Counted from the stretch's first letter, positions 53,654 through 62,504 are shown. The stretch is 64,000 nt of DNA from JAKIYB01 sp964590255 (GCA_964590255.1 CAZPYA010000010.1:1-64000), one strand, 5' to 3'. Notes: a model not told the origin generated them from the letters alone. Translations and numbers: made by a program.

Positions 53654-54796
53654 TTATTGCCGCGTCACCGACAGCTTCACCACCCAGACGCTGTTCGTTT
53701 CATCCGACTCATCGGGGATGGCGTGCCAGCCCAGGCCAACGCGGTCATAGATAAGCAGCAGGTTGGTATCGTCGAGGGCGACGAGTTCGGTGTAGGCGGA
53801 GGTAAAGCCGCGGTCGCCGTCGCGCAGCATGGCGTCCAGCGCTTTCCAGCCGCCGTTGCGGATATCCGGCTCGATGACATCCGCGGGACAGCGGGCGTTG
53901 TGATGGGCGATGATATCTACAGCCTGCCAGCGTTCGCCAGTGCCATCGGTGTTGAACCAGACATAGATGCCCGGACGACCGCCGGACAGCGCGACGATGC
54001 CGTCCGACAGCGTGTCCAATCGCGGCTCCACCGAGGCGACATCAGGAATATTAACTGCCGTTGTCCAAGTGCAACCGTCATCAGTGCTGTAGCTGACGCC
54101 AAACTCTTTGAAGGAATCCAAGCGAAAGACGCACATCAGGCGTCCGTCGGGCAGGCGGCAGAGACAGGTCTCGCAGGGACCTTCGGCGCCGTCCAACGGG
54201 CAGTCCGGTCCGGCGATGGTGGCGCGGATGCGCCAGTCAAAACCGTCCGCCGATTCGGCCAGCACCAGTGAGTAGCGCGTGTCGCCGGCACAGTGACCGT
54301 AGAGCGTAGTAAGATACTCGCCGTGCTGGCCGCGTTCCACTTTGCCATTGAACACGAACGCGGCGGTACCCAGTCCGTTCAGCGTGCCGGGTTGCCACGG
54401 CCAGCCGCTCACGGTAACACCAGGGGCGCGCATCATCAACGCGCCCGTCGGTGAAATGATATTGCATGGCGCGCCGATGACATCCTCGCCGCGCGGGCGC
54501 AGGTAATACGGCAGGATGATGGCGCTGCCGTCGTCCCGCACCAGGTGCACCTGCCCGGCATCGCCGATGATCCGCGCTTCGTCCCACGTCGCGCCGCCGT
54601 CGCGCGAGCGCGACAGGTAACAGATCGCCGAGGAGACATGCTCATCGGCGTAGGCGGACATCGACGCCCACAGTGTGCCGTCCGGCTGTCGGATGAGCGA
54701 GGGAAACCAACAATACCGGCGGCTGCGCTTCACCAGCATCGGTTCGGAAAGCGTGACAGTCAAGCCGTCTAACGGGATGGTCGTCTCTGTGAGCAT
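53654..54796 (-). CDS. Sialidase-superfamily (BNR/Asp-box) protein
   Basis: 380 residues. One clear Asp-box (SRSRDGGATWDEARII, about 59-74) and related turns (STDDGCTWTTAV, ADGFDWRIRA) indicate a six-bladed sialidase-like propeller. WFPSLIRQPDGTLW is the usual first blade. The arginine triad of true sialidases cannot be confirmed. No signal peptide. GGAGG lies 6 bases before the ATG at 54796. It is first in an operon with GH31. The substrate could be any acidic glycan. Confidence 0.75.
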   Translation of the reverse strand: MLTETTIPLDGLTVTLSEPMLVKRSRRYCWFPSLIRQPDGTLWASMSAYADEHVSSAICYLSRSRDGGATWDEARIIGDAGQVHLVRDDGSAIILPYYLRPRGEDVIGAPCNIISPTGALMMRAPGVTVSGWPWQPGTLNGLGTAAFVFNGKVERGQHGEYLTTLYGHCAGDTRYSLVLAESADGFDWRIRATIAGPDCPLDGAEGPCETCLCRLPDGRLMCVFRLDSFKEFGVSYSTDDGCTWTTAVNIPDVASVEPRLDTLSDGIVALSGGRPGIYVWFNTDGTGERWQAVDIIAHHNARCPADVIEPDIRNGGWKALDAMLRDGDRGFTSAYTELVALDDTNLLLIYDRVGLGWHAIPDESDETNSVWVVKLSVTRQ

Positions 54797-54828
54797 CGCA
54801 TCCTCCCTCATCGAGTTTCAGCGATATT

Positions 54829-54844
54829 TCGCTGTAATCCCCAC
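54829..54844. promoter_or_regulatory. Palindrome upstream of the sialidase/GH31 operon
   Basis: CAGCGATATTTCGCTG is a perfect 6+6 inverted repeat with a 4-base centre, 33 bases before the sialidase-like start. The size and position suit a LacI-type operator. A half-site-like CAGCGAATTATT recurs at 54901. Confidence 0.4.
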
Positions 54845-54934
54845 CATCCCCTGCCTGCCGCTGTCAAATCGGCGACACCGGAAGGCATTTAACCGAACGA
54901 CAGCGAATTATTCTCCCTGAAAGGGGAGTGAATC

Positions 54935-55111
54935 ATGACCGACCAGGAAAAAGTGCTGCAGGCATTCAAGGACGCCGGCGACGCCATCAACGCCGGCAAA
55001 GTGGTAGAGTTGACCGGGCTCGACCGAAAGGTCGTTGACAAGATCATGACGCAATTGAAGGACGCCGGCGAGATCGTGTCGCCACGGCGCTGCTTCTGGA
55101 CATTGAAGTAA
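54935..55111 (+). CDS. 58-residue winged-helix protein
   Basis: MTDQEKVLQAFKDAGDAINA, then GKVVELTGLDRKVVDKIMTQ, LKDAGEIVSPRRCFW. The spacing of three helices followed by EIVSPRRC matches a small conserved family of MarR-like winged-helix proteins of about 57-60 residues. Such proteins bind DNA as dimers, but targets are unknown. AAGGGGAG sits 6-7 bases before the ATG. Its stop is 7 bases from the ATG of the methyltransferase gene, so the two are coupled. It may control that gene. Confidence 0.75.
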   Translation: MTDQEKVLQAFKDAGDAINAGKVVELTGLDRKVVDKIMTQLKDAGEIVSPRRCFWTLK

Positions 55112-55118
55112 CCGGCAC

Positions 55119-56747
55119 ATGCCGATAACGAACGTCTACCAGGACAACACGTCCGACCGCAAACTCCGCGGGCAGTATTTCACGCCCGCGGAGTTTGTGC
55201 GGCTTATCCTCGATGCATGGCCCATCGGCGGCGCAGACCGGGTAATCGACCCGGCCTGCGGCGACGGGCGCTTCCTGTGCGGCGCCGTCGAGACGGCGGC
55301 ACGGACGGGAACTGACGCGGCGGGACTGGTCGAGCGGCTGATCGGCTTCGACATCGATCCGGCGGCGGTGGCCACGGCGCGGGCGAACCTGCGGCAGGCG
55401 TTTTTCCACCACTTCGGCATCGACGTGCCCGAGGACCGGTTCCGCGTCTACCAGGTCGACGCGCTGCGCTACCCCGCCTTGCCGGAGTTGCTGCGCGAAC
55501 TCAACCTCCCGGCATTGGGCACGGATGAGCGGCTGACCGTCATCGGCAATCCGCCGTATGTCGAAGCGAAGCGGCTCGCGGCGGACGTGAAACGACGGCT
55601 GAAGGCCGCCTACCCCGGCGCCATGAGCGGCGCGCCCGACCTCTACCTCTACTTCCTCCACGTCTGCCTGGGCTGGCTGCGTCCGCAGGACCGGCTGGCG
55701 TTCATCCTGCCGAACAAGGTACTGGTGAACGCCAACGCGCGGGCGCTGCGCGCGCGGCTGCTGGACGACGGCACGCTAGCGCAGATCTGGTTCGCCACCC
55801 AGGCGCAACTCTTCCCCGACGCGGCGATCTATCCGGTGGTGCTGTTCGCCCACGGGACGCGAGAGCAGACAATCGCGCTACGGCAGGTGACGCGCGCCGC
55901 GGACGGCCTGACGACCGAGCCGCTGGGCACGACGCCGCACAGCCTGTTTGCGCACACCGGCGTGCGAGCGTTTTTCCCACTGCCGCGGGCCGAGGTGCTG
56001 CGTGCGCTGCTGGCGCGCCTGCTGCAGGATCCTATCCGCCTCTCCGACGTCTGCGCGGTGCGCTGGTGCGTGTCATTCCACCGGGCGGGTTTGCGCGACC
56101 GGTACGTGTCGCGGACGCTGCCTGAGACGCCGGCACGGCGGCCGTTCCTCGGCGGCGGCGCCTTCTCGGGCAACGGCGAGGTGGCGCGATATACCGTGCG
56201 CTGGGCGGGGTGGTGGATCGACTACGACGAGGTGCGTCTGAAAGCGGACGGCAACCAGGTGCCGGCACTCTCGCTGTTCACCCGGCCGAAAATCATCCTC
56301 TGCCAGAACGGCCGCACGCTGCGTGCCGCGTATGACGACAGCGGCGTGGTGCTGAAGGACACCTTCCTCTGTGGCGTGCCGATTCCGGAGGGCGGACCGT
56401 TGGGACAGCACCCACGGGCGCTCGTCGGGCTGCTCAATTCGGCGCTGCTACACTTCTTCTACGCGCATGTCTTCTATGGCGGCCACGTGGGCGGCGGCTA
56501 CCTGCATTTCCTCAACACCTTCCTCGCCGACCTGCCCACCGGCCACTGGACGCCCGAGACCGCCGCCGCGCTGGCGGAACTGGTGCGCCGACGGGAGCAG
56601 CATGCAGACGAGGAACTGGATGCCGCGATCGAGCGCATGGTCGCCGACGCCTTCAACCTGACCAGGGACGAAACCGAGGCGCTGGAGCACTGGCTGGCGG
56701 ACGACGAAAACTGGCGCCTGCGCGTCCGGCTGCGCGCACCCCGGTAA
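55119..56747 (+). CDS. Class I N6-adenine DNA methyltransferase (Eco57I/TaqI type)
   Basis: 542 residues. The SAM-binding motif I is VIDPACGDGRFL (about 43-54; D44-P-A-C-G-D-G). The catalytic motif IV is NPPYVEAKRL (about 145). A TaqI-like target-recognition domain fills the C-terminal half (APDLYLYFLHVCLGWLRPQD; HVGGGYLHFLNTFLADLP). It should methylate adenine N6 in a specific DNA site. There is no endonuclease motif or neighbour, so it is probably a solitary methylase, unless the C terminus hides a nuclease. It is preceded by the small winged-helix gene. Confidence 0.85.
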   Translation: MPITNVYQDNTSDRKLRGQYFTPAEFVRLILDAWPIGGADRVIDPACGDGRFLCGAVETAARTGTDAAGLVERLIGFDIDPAAVATARANLRQAFFHHFGIDVPEDRFRVYQVDALRYPALPELLRELNLPALGTDERLTVIGNPPYVEAKRLAADVKRRLKAAYPGAMSGAPDLYLYFLHVCLGWLRPQDRLAFILPNKVLVNANARALRARLLDDGTLAQIWFATQAQLFPDAAIYPVVLFAHGTREQTIALRQVTRAADGLTTEPLGTTPHSLFAHTGVRAFFPLPRAEVLRALLARLLQDPIRLSDVCAVRWCVSFHRAGLRDRYVSRTLPETPARRPFLGGGAFSGNGEVARYTVRWAGWWIDYDEVRLKADGNQVPALSLFTRPKIILCQNGRTLRAAYDDSGVVLKDTFLCGVPIPEGGPLGQHPRALVGLLNSALLHFFYAHVFYGGHVGGGYLHFLNTFLADLPTGHWTPETAAALAELVRRREQHADEELDAAIERMVADAFNLTRDETEALEHWLADDENWRLRVRLRAPR

Positions 56748-57278
56748 GGGCACCCCAGAAAATACCCCTCCATGGGAGCGCGGATTTGTAATCCGCACTC
56801 CCGGCGCATGCCCCTCGACGGGGCATGCGCCGGGCCGAACGAAGCACATACCGCGCCTTTTCATCCCCAGTGGGTGACGTGCGCGTCTTCCCGATTCCTC
56901 CGAAATACCCGGTATCACGGGAACTGACCGCGCATGGCCAGGCCGGCAAGCGGCAACTCGGTTGATGACACGAAGCGATTTCGTTTCCGATTCGGCAGGC
57001 GTAGTCTGTCCCTGCCGCTGCCATAACCGTTCGAGAAACACCAGTTATTTTTCTCGAAATGCATAACCCCAATAGTCACCGATCCGCAATAATGTGAATT
57101 GCCCTGACGTTTAACTGACAGATAATGCAGCGTTTACGCGGGATTTACTTCCTTAACCTGCGGCGCTGGTATGATGATGTGGCGTGCTGCTCCCCTGCCG
57201 GGCGCGCTGTCGCAGGCCGCGGCGCCGGGAGTCAGCCACCGATCATTTCTGTTGAAGTGTTGAAGGAAGGAAGATTCG
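56748..57278. other. Long intergenic region with several hairpins
   Basis: About 530 bases without a convincing gene. Hairpins seen: GCGGATTTGTAATCCGC near 56778-56794, GGCGCATGCCCC/GGGGCATGCGCC near 56808-56836, and TTCGAGAAA/TTTCTCGAA at 57030-57058. The first two follow the methylase gene and may act as terminators or repeats; a unit like the first recurs near 62252. The third is a neat dyad that could be an operator. Confidence 0.55.
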
Positions 57279-57923
57279 ATGCACATTCGCGATTTCACCC
57301 TGGCACTTTCCCTGTCCATCCTGCTGCTATTCACGGTGTGCCGCGCGGCGGATATCCACGACGCGGTGGTGGACGGCGACTTGGAGAAGGTGACCGCCAT
57401 CGTGAAAGCCGACGCCGCGCAGGTGACGGCGATTGATGAGTCGGGTAACACGCCGCTGCATTACGCGGCCTCCTACGGCGCCGTCGACATCATGACGCTG
57501 CTGCTGGACAAAGGCGCCGCCGCCGAAGCACTGAACAATGGCGGCAACTCCCCGCTGAACCTGGCCGCCACCTGGGGTCACCGCGACGTGATCGTCCTGC
57601 TGCAGGCAAAAGGCGCGAAGGTGACGACCATCAATAAGAAGGGCCAGTCCGCGGTAATGCTGGCCGCCCAGACCGGACAGACCGGCATTGTGAAGCACCT
57701 GCTGGACGCCGGCGCGAGCCTGACGGACGTAGACACGAGCGGCTATACTGCCCTGCTGCTGGCCGCGAAAGACGGCCGCACCACCACCGTCGCCTACCTC
57801 ATCGGCAAGGGGATGGATATGAAGGCGAAGGGCAAAGATGGGAAATCCGTGCTGGCGCTGGCCACCGCCGCCGGCGAAGAGGATTTATTGACGCTGCTGC
57901 AACAGTGCGGCGTAACAGAATAA
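57279..57923 (+). CDS. Secreted ankyrin-repeat protein
   Basis: 214 residues. The signal peptide (about 1-24, FTLALSLSILLLFTVCRA) is followed by about five ankyrin repeats: SGNTPLHYAASYGAVDIMTL, GNSPLNLAATWGHRDVIVLL, GQSAVMLAAQTGQTGIVKHL, GYTALLLAAKDGRTTTVAYL and GKSVLALATAAGEEDLLTLL. Ankyrin stacks bind proteins, so this is probably an envelope binding module. AAGGAAGGA precedes the ATG. It stands alone on the strand and is followed by a strong hairpin. Confidence 0.85.
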   Translation: MHIRDFTLALSLSILLLFTVCRAADIHDAVVDGDLEKVTAIVKADAAQVTAIDESGNTPLHYAASYGAVDIMTLLLDKGAAAEALNNGGNSPLNLAATWGHRDVIVLLQAKGAKVTTINKKGQSAVMLAAQTGQTGIVKHLLDAGASLTDVDTSGYTALLLAAKDGRTTTVAYLIGKGMDMKAKGKDGKSVLALATAAGEEDLLTLLQQCGVTE

Positions 57924-57958
57924 CCACGGTCGGGATGTGGTCGTAGAGCAGGATGCGC

Positions 57959-57993
57959 GAACCGGGGCGTTGCACCAGACAACGCCCCGGTTC
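57959..57993. terminator. Bidirectional hairpin terminator
   Basis: GAACCGGGGCGTT pairs with AACGCCCCGGTTC around a 9-base loop, and GATTTGG follows. It lies between the convergent ankyrin gene and the sugar-hydrolase-like gene. Confidence 0.65.
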
Positions 57994-58018
57994 GATTTGG
58001 TAGATCCGCACGCGATCG

Positions 58019-59884
58019 TCAAGCTTTCGCCGCCTCGATGAGGTGGGCCCCTTCCCATTCGTCGATGGGGGCGTGGACGCTGAGCGCGAACTCGGACATG
58101 TCCACCGGCACGTTGGCGTCGTCGCGGTGGGCGCGCATCAAGCGCAGGCGGGGATCGGTGTCCGCGCTGCGGCCTTCGGCTTCGTAGAGCGCGATCTCCG
58201 CGTCGATGATCTCGCGCAGGCCGGGCGTACCTGCGGGGGCCGTCTCGCCGGCGATGCGGTAGCAGGCGGCGGCGATCCAGTGATAGTTGTGGCGATGCTC
58301 CACCCAGACAGTGTGGATGGCGCACCGCTGCGCCGTCAGGCACTCGCGCTGGGCATCGGTGAGGCCGGGCCGCGCCAGCAGCCCGTCGAGGATGGCCTGC
58401 GCCTTCTCCAGCGCGGGGAAGACGACGGTGGTGAACTGCCGCAGGTAGGCGGCCTTCAATTCCTGGCCGTAGTGCAGGATGCGCCACACGCCGCCGCGCT
58501 GTTCGCTCATCTTCGTGTCGTAGCTCTGCAGCGCGTGGCGGAAGTAGTCCAGGTCGCCGGGCTGCAGTTGCGCTTCGTCCGGCACGATGGGCATGTGGCG
58601 GGTGAGCGCCCATATCTGCAGCAGGTGGCCGGCCTGCGGCAGCGGCTGCTCGCGGGCCACCATGTCGTTCAATTGCCAGGCTTCCACCAGCGCCGGCGCC
58701 AGCTCCGCGCCCACCCACTGCTCGGCGATGTCCTGCACCGCCTGTTCGGTGGGCATGTGCCCATGCTCCACGGCGTGGCGGAAGACGGCGGTGTTGGCGC
58801 TGTACGGCGTGGATCCGGGCGCGCCGCCGATGACGTTGGTGACGCCCCACTCCAGCAACTGGCAGACGATTTCATGCGTCTCATACGGCCGCGGATCGTC
58901 GCCGGAGTAGTAGTCAGAGTTGTAGTTGGCGTAGACGATGCCGCCGTTGTCCTGAATCTGGCGGATGCGCGCCTCGTGGTCGGCATACTGCCAGCCGTGC
59001 ACCGTCGCGCGCACCGCCGGGTTGCCATACACCTCCGGGCCAAATGCCTGGGTGCCCCAGCGGTCTTCCAGGCCGCCGCCCCAGGCGAAGGCGCCGTAAA
59101 CAGAGGAGGCCACGCCCTCGGGCATCTCCTTCACAAAGTCGGCCTTTTCCTTCGGCGACAGCCCGCTGGTCATCACCGCGCGGAAGCCGGGGTTCACCGG
59201 CCGGCCGCCCTCCACCAGCGTCTGGCAGAACACCTGCGCCTGTTTCCCCGGCAGCACGGCGCGGCAGTGCTGCGGGCCATTGGGTCCGGAGTAGAGATGC
59301 GAGGAATGGCACACGCCACCACCCGAGTCATTGGTGAAGATGTGCAGCTCATCGATCTCCGGCGCCAGCGTCAGCAGGTTCTTCACAAGCTGGCGGTAGT
59401 GGTCCTGCGCCTCCGGCATCATCGGGCAGAGCGCGTAGACGGGGTCGGTGGAGCAGGCGGGGTTGTCGATGCGCGGGCCGCGCAGATGCGGGTAGCGCTG
59501 AAAAAACGTCTCCATCTGGAAGATGGGCTCGACGCAGCGCATGGCGCAGCGGAAGCCGTACTGGCGCGCCAGCTCAACATTATGCATCAGCATCTCGCGG
59601 TTCAGCGCCAGCAATTCCTCGCTGAAAATGCCCTCGTTATACGACGACGTGACATATTTATCCGGCCCCGGCCCGTAGGCGCAGAAGCCGTAGTACGGCC
59701 GATCTGGCTGCATCGCCAGCGGAATATTCACCAGCGCCTGGTTCACCATCACGTGGGTCACCCCGCGCCGGTGCAGCCGCTCCACATGCGCCCCCAGCGC
59801 GCGCTGATACGCATCCGGCGACTGCCCGCGGTAGTGCGGGAAAAAGTCGCCGGCGATAATGCGGTCGAATTTCTGTGCGGACAC
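58019..59884 (-). CDS. Large glycoside-hydrolase-like protein of unknown family
   Basis: 621 residues from a GTG start at 59884, which has GAGGAGA 6-7 bases before it. The next upstream frame would add 19 unlikely residues. A TIM-barrel-like start (FDRIIAGDFFPHYRGQSPDA, VTHVMVNQALVNIPLAM) is followed by DELHIFTNDSGGGVCHSSH, a block like those in GH20/alpha-glucuronidase relatives, then GGIVYANYNSDYYSGDDP. A helical C-terminal third (LRQFTTVVFPALEKAQAIL) follows. The catalytic pair is not certain. It is not preceded by a signal peptide. Confidence 0.6.
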   Translation of the reverse strand: MSAQKFDRIIAGDFFPHYRGQSPDAYQRALGAHVERLHRRGVTHVMVNQALVNIPLAMQPDRPYYGFCAYGPGPDKYVTSSYNEGIFSEELLALNREMLMHNVELARQYGFRCAMRCVEPIFQMETFFQRYPHLRGPRIDNPACSTDPVYALCPMMPEAQDHYRQLVKNLLTLAPEIDELHIFTNDSGGGVCHSSHLYSGPNGPQHCRAVLPGKQAQVFCQTLVEGGRPVNPGFRAVMTSGLSPKEKADFVKEMPEGVASSVYGAFAWGGGLEDRWGTQAFGPEVYGNPAVRATVHGWQYADHEARIRQIQDNGGIVYANYNSDYYSGDDPRPYETHEIVCQLLEWGVTNVIGGAPGSTPYSANTAVFRHAVEHGHMPTEQAVQDIAEQWVGAELAPALVEAWQLNDMVAREQPLPQAGHLLQIWALTRHMPIVPDEAQLQPGDLDYFRHALQSYDTKMSEQRGGVWRILHYGQELKAAYLRQFTTVVFPALEKAQAILDGLLARPGLTDAQRECLTAQRCAIHTVWVEHRHNYHWIAAACYRIAGETAPAGTPGLREIIDAEIALYEAEGRSADTDPRLRLMRAHRDDANVPVDMSEFALSVHAPIDEWEGAHLIEAAKA

Positions 59885-59976
59885 GATAGATTCTCCTCGT
59901 TGGACGGGTCTGGGGAGACTGTTCGGCGATAGCGCGGGCATGTCCTTGCGTTTTATACGATAAAAATTGAGAATGG

Positions 59977-61302
59977 TCAGCGGTGGGTTGTCTCGCTAGC
60001 TGGCGCTGGTTGCCATCCTGTCGCGAAGGTATAGATCGTCATTGGCTTTTCGCCATCATCGACAATCCAGACCAGCCGCGACCCGTCGGCAGAAAAGGCA
60101 AGGCGTTCGCGTGACATGTCCACGCCGCTGACTGACCAGTCCGGTGGGCCAGCGCTGCTCTCGTGCTGTTGAGATAGTGCAAGCCTGAGTTGCTTCTGTG
60201 TGGGGGTATTCCATCTCAGGGTGAATGTTCCGATCAGCTTGTTGCCACGATAGTACGACAAACGTCGATGCCTCGTGCCAATCATAGCGGTACGAGCCAT
60301 CTGCACCCCATCCTGCCAGACTGCGCCCCAGGCCGGTCCATGTGTCCATCGAGACGGATTTCCGTCATGGAGTGACCATCCTTGCGTTAGTCCAACCCAC
60401 GTATCATTGCGCGCTGAACCTGTAAGTTTGCGAAAGCGCGGCTCACCCTCGCGCCAGAGGAGCACGTCCATCACGGTATCGTGAAGTGACCAGGCGGAAC
60501 CATCCTCACCCCAGCGCCAGGCAGTCGTATCATCACCAATTGTGCCGATCGTCTGTATACTGGTGAAGATAACGGCTTTGCCGAAGCGGGGAATGAGGGC
60601 AAACCGTTCGCCGGCGTGAAACAGGATGCCTCCGCCGTGTAAAGGGATGCCAGCATCCGTTACGGCCGCGACGATGCGTTTCTCGATGAGATCAAATACA
60701 ATGGTGATTTCGATGCGGTCTGTCAGATAAAACACGACATATCGGCTGCCTGCCGACTTGTAGTTACTTAGAGCAAAATAATCTTTCGACTCACCGATGC
60801 TCGGCCCGTAATTGAGTGTGCCATCAGGCGATAACAGACAGCTACGGTACTTATTCCACTCGCGGATAATAACCGTTCCGGTACCGGTGATGCTGTGGAG
60901 ATCACCTTGCTTCGGCGCGGTGATACACCTGACCTTCCCGGTCGCATCGATGCATATCAATGGCATGTCGTCTTTGGGCGTCGTGGTTTTTTCGGTTGAT
61001 ACGATTTTGCCGGCCATAACCTGTTCGTTGATACAAAAGGCTGGCCAGGCAAATTTCTCACGAATCTCCGATGAAAAGCTTCCCCGTTGTCTGTCAAATC
61101 AACACAAACCGGAATAAGATACACTATCGTTGTAGGTTAAGCTGCAGTGAGGAAAGCCTAAACCATTCATGGAGTAAATCAGGTAGCTGTCACCCAAGGT
61201 GACTTTCGCTGTAGGGAGCATCGTATGTGCTGAACCTGGTATGGAACCAACGCAGGCGATCAGTAATAGCAGTATAGTTCGCCATCGATGCACATGATGC
61301 AT
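59977..61302 (-). pseudogene. Secreted protein gene with one in-frame UGA
   Basis: A signal peptide starts at 61302 (WRTILLLLIACVGSIPGSA). The frame continues for 67 codons, meets TGA at 61101-61099 and continues without interruption through 27 further codons into ATG 61017 and on to 59977. The whole frame of about 441 codons therefore looks like one gene. The C-terminal part has beta-propeller-like strands (MTIYTFATGW, DGSRLVWIVDDGEKP) but no known family. The base composition is lower in GC than the neighbours, suggesting a different origin. TGA could be TGG (Trp), an assembly error or a real lesion. If expressed from ATG 61017 it would lack its signal. Confidence 0.6.
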
Positions 61303-61305
61303 ACT

Positions 61306-61363
61306 CTATCCTTCCTATACAGAAGAGCTATTCGCTATCCTTCCTATACAGAAGAGCTATTCG
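61306..61363. repeat. Perfect 29-bp tandem duplication
   Basis: The unit starts CTATCCTTCCTATACAGAAG and is present twice with no change. On the minus strand the unit contains the AGGAAGGA-type Shine-Dalgarno region of the secreted-protein gene, so that signal is duplicated. Confidence 0.85.
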
Positions 61364-61559
61364 CTTACGATACATTATACACAAAATGAGTAACAAGCCA
61401 TATCAAGCATACGACCGTGATTAAGCCAATAGCTTTAGCGGCCACGGTTGTCGATGCGAGGGAAGGCTTTTCTGGTCGGATGGGTCGGATTTATGATTGT
61501 GTAATTGCATGGCATGCAATTACCGCGTATGATGGCGACATGGAGACCTCGCCATAGAA

Positions 61560-61988
61560 ATGCTTGGCCTGATATGTGCGATGCCGGTGGTGATGGCGGT
61601 CTGCGCCGGGTATGCGTGGATGCTTGAGCGGCTGGCGCGGCGATTCTCCGCGCAGGTGCCACTGCTGCGCCGCCTGTCACTGATACTCCTTGTTGTGGCA
61701 GGATTGGAGATCATCGGGTTGCTGGCGGTGGGGGCGGTGCGACTGCGCGGAGCGTTGGGACCGGCGTTTTCCCTCTGGCATGGCGTGGCCTTTTGGACCG
61801 CCGTGCCGGCGATGATGCATCTGCTGCTCTTGCGCCCGCGGCAATCGAGCCGATACCGCTGGGGCATCATCCTCGTCTGCGCAGTCATCGCCTACCTGTT
61901 CGTCCTCATCAATATCAGCGTGGATGAAGCGCTGTACGGTATTGACGGTATCGGAGGCCCATATTCGTTGGAATCGCAGACACAGTAA
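61560..61988 (+). CDS. Small integral membrane protein
   Basis: 142 residues with four hydrophobic helices: LICAMPVVMAVCAGYAWML, RLSLILLVVAGLEIIGLLAV, LWHGVAFWTAVPAMMHLLLL and WGIILVCAVIAYLFVLINIS. No family is recognised. The frame is clean. The nearest Shine-Dalgarno-like GGAGA is far upstream, so the start is uncertain. Confidence 0.55.
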   Translation: MLGLICAMPVVMAVCAGYAWMLERLARRFSAQVPLLRRLSLILLVVAGLEIIGLLAVGAVRLRGALGPAFSLWHGVAFWTAVPAMMHLLLLRPRQSSRYRWGIILVCAVIAYLFVLINISVDEALYGIDGIGGPYSLESQTQ

Positions 61989-62048
61989 ACAATCAAGCAA
62001 ATCCCAAAATCCTTCACATCAAGGTTCAGACAAACAGCAAACATCCGC

Positions 62049-62077
62049 TTGACAAAAACCGCCAAATCTGCTATACT
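62049..62077 (+). promoter_or_regulatory. Strong sigma-70 promoter
   Basis: TTGACA and TATACT are separated by exactly 17 bases. No protein gene starts downstream for about 650 bases, and the stretch that follows can fold into stem-loops. Confidence 0.7.
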
Positions 62078-62082
62078 GCCGC

Positions 62083-62270
62083 CTGCTCCCGTAGCGAACG
62101 TCCCTCTGTGGCGTTCGTGGCCGGAAGTCTCCACCCCGGCATCGACCGATCTGGGCGGGCGCGTGTCCGCACGAGCCGACGCCGGGTGAACATCTGGCCT
62201 GTCGTGACCTACGAACCGTCGGGCGTGCCCGTCACCGCCCGTCTCCTGGGGCCGCGGAGTTGTACTCCGC
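62083..62270 (+). ncRNA. Candidate structured non-coding RNA
   Basis: It begins about where a transcript from the promoter would start. Stems seen: GCGAACG/CGTTCGT, CCCGGCATCG/CGACGCCGGG (ten pairs with one mismatch) enclosing GCGG/CCGC, GTGAC/GTCAC enclosing GGGC/GCCC, and finally GCGGAGTTGTACTCCGC. No start codon with a plausible reading frame is present. It does not match the signatures I know for 6S, RNase P, tmRNA or SRP RNA. Confidence 0.35.
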
Positions 62271-62277
62271 ACGAGAA

Positions 62278-62384
62278 TGAACCAACAGGATCATCAGGAT
62301 GACCAGGATATCCCTTCGGGAAGCGTCGATCCCAACGGCTTCCCGAAGGGATATCCTGATCATCCTATTCATCCTGTTCATTCA
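62278..62384. repeat. 107-bp inverted repeat with 47-bp arms
   Basis: Arms of 47 bases with about six differences surround a 13-base loop. Each arm holds short AGGAT-type subrepeats (ACAGGATCATCAGGATGACC) and a GATATCCCTTCGGGAAGC end. The structure would form a long hairpin. Similar sequences are frequent between genes in many bacteria. Confidence 0.7.
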
Positions 62385-62504
62385 CTCCCCCCAGACGGAC
62401 AGGCGATAAACGCCGCGTAGCTGGCCGTCTCACGCCAAAACAGGAGAAAACACAACCACTCTAGCTTCCTTGGCCGTCGTTCTCACGGAAAGTCTACAGG
62501 GCGA

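Noticed and set aside
61060..61101. Selenocysteine at the in-frame UGA
   Set aside because: No stable hairpin with a GU-rich loop follows the UGA at the required distance, and no selenoprotein family is recognised.
6332..61302. Genome-wide recoding of TAG or TGA
   Set aside because: Many other genes here end normally with TAG or TGA (for example the propeller gene at 45096 with TAG, the SWIM gene with TGA), so a global code change is not supported.
62083..62270. 6S RNA, RNase P RNA, SRP RNA or tmRNA
   Set aside because: The conserved cores of these RNAs (for example the GAGGAAAGTCC block of RNase P or the GGAAGCAGCC-type SRP loop) are missing.
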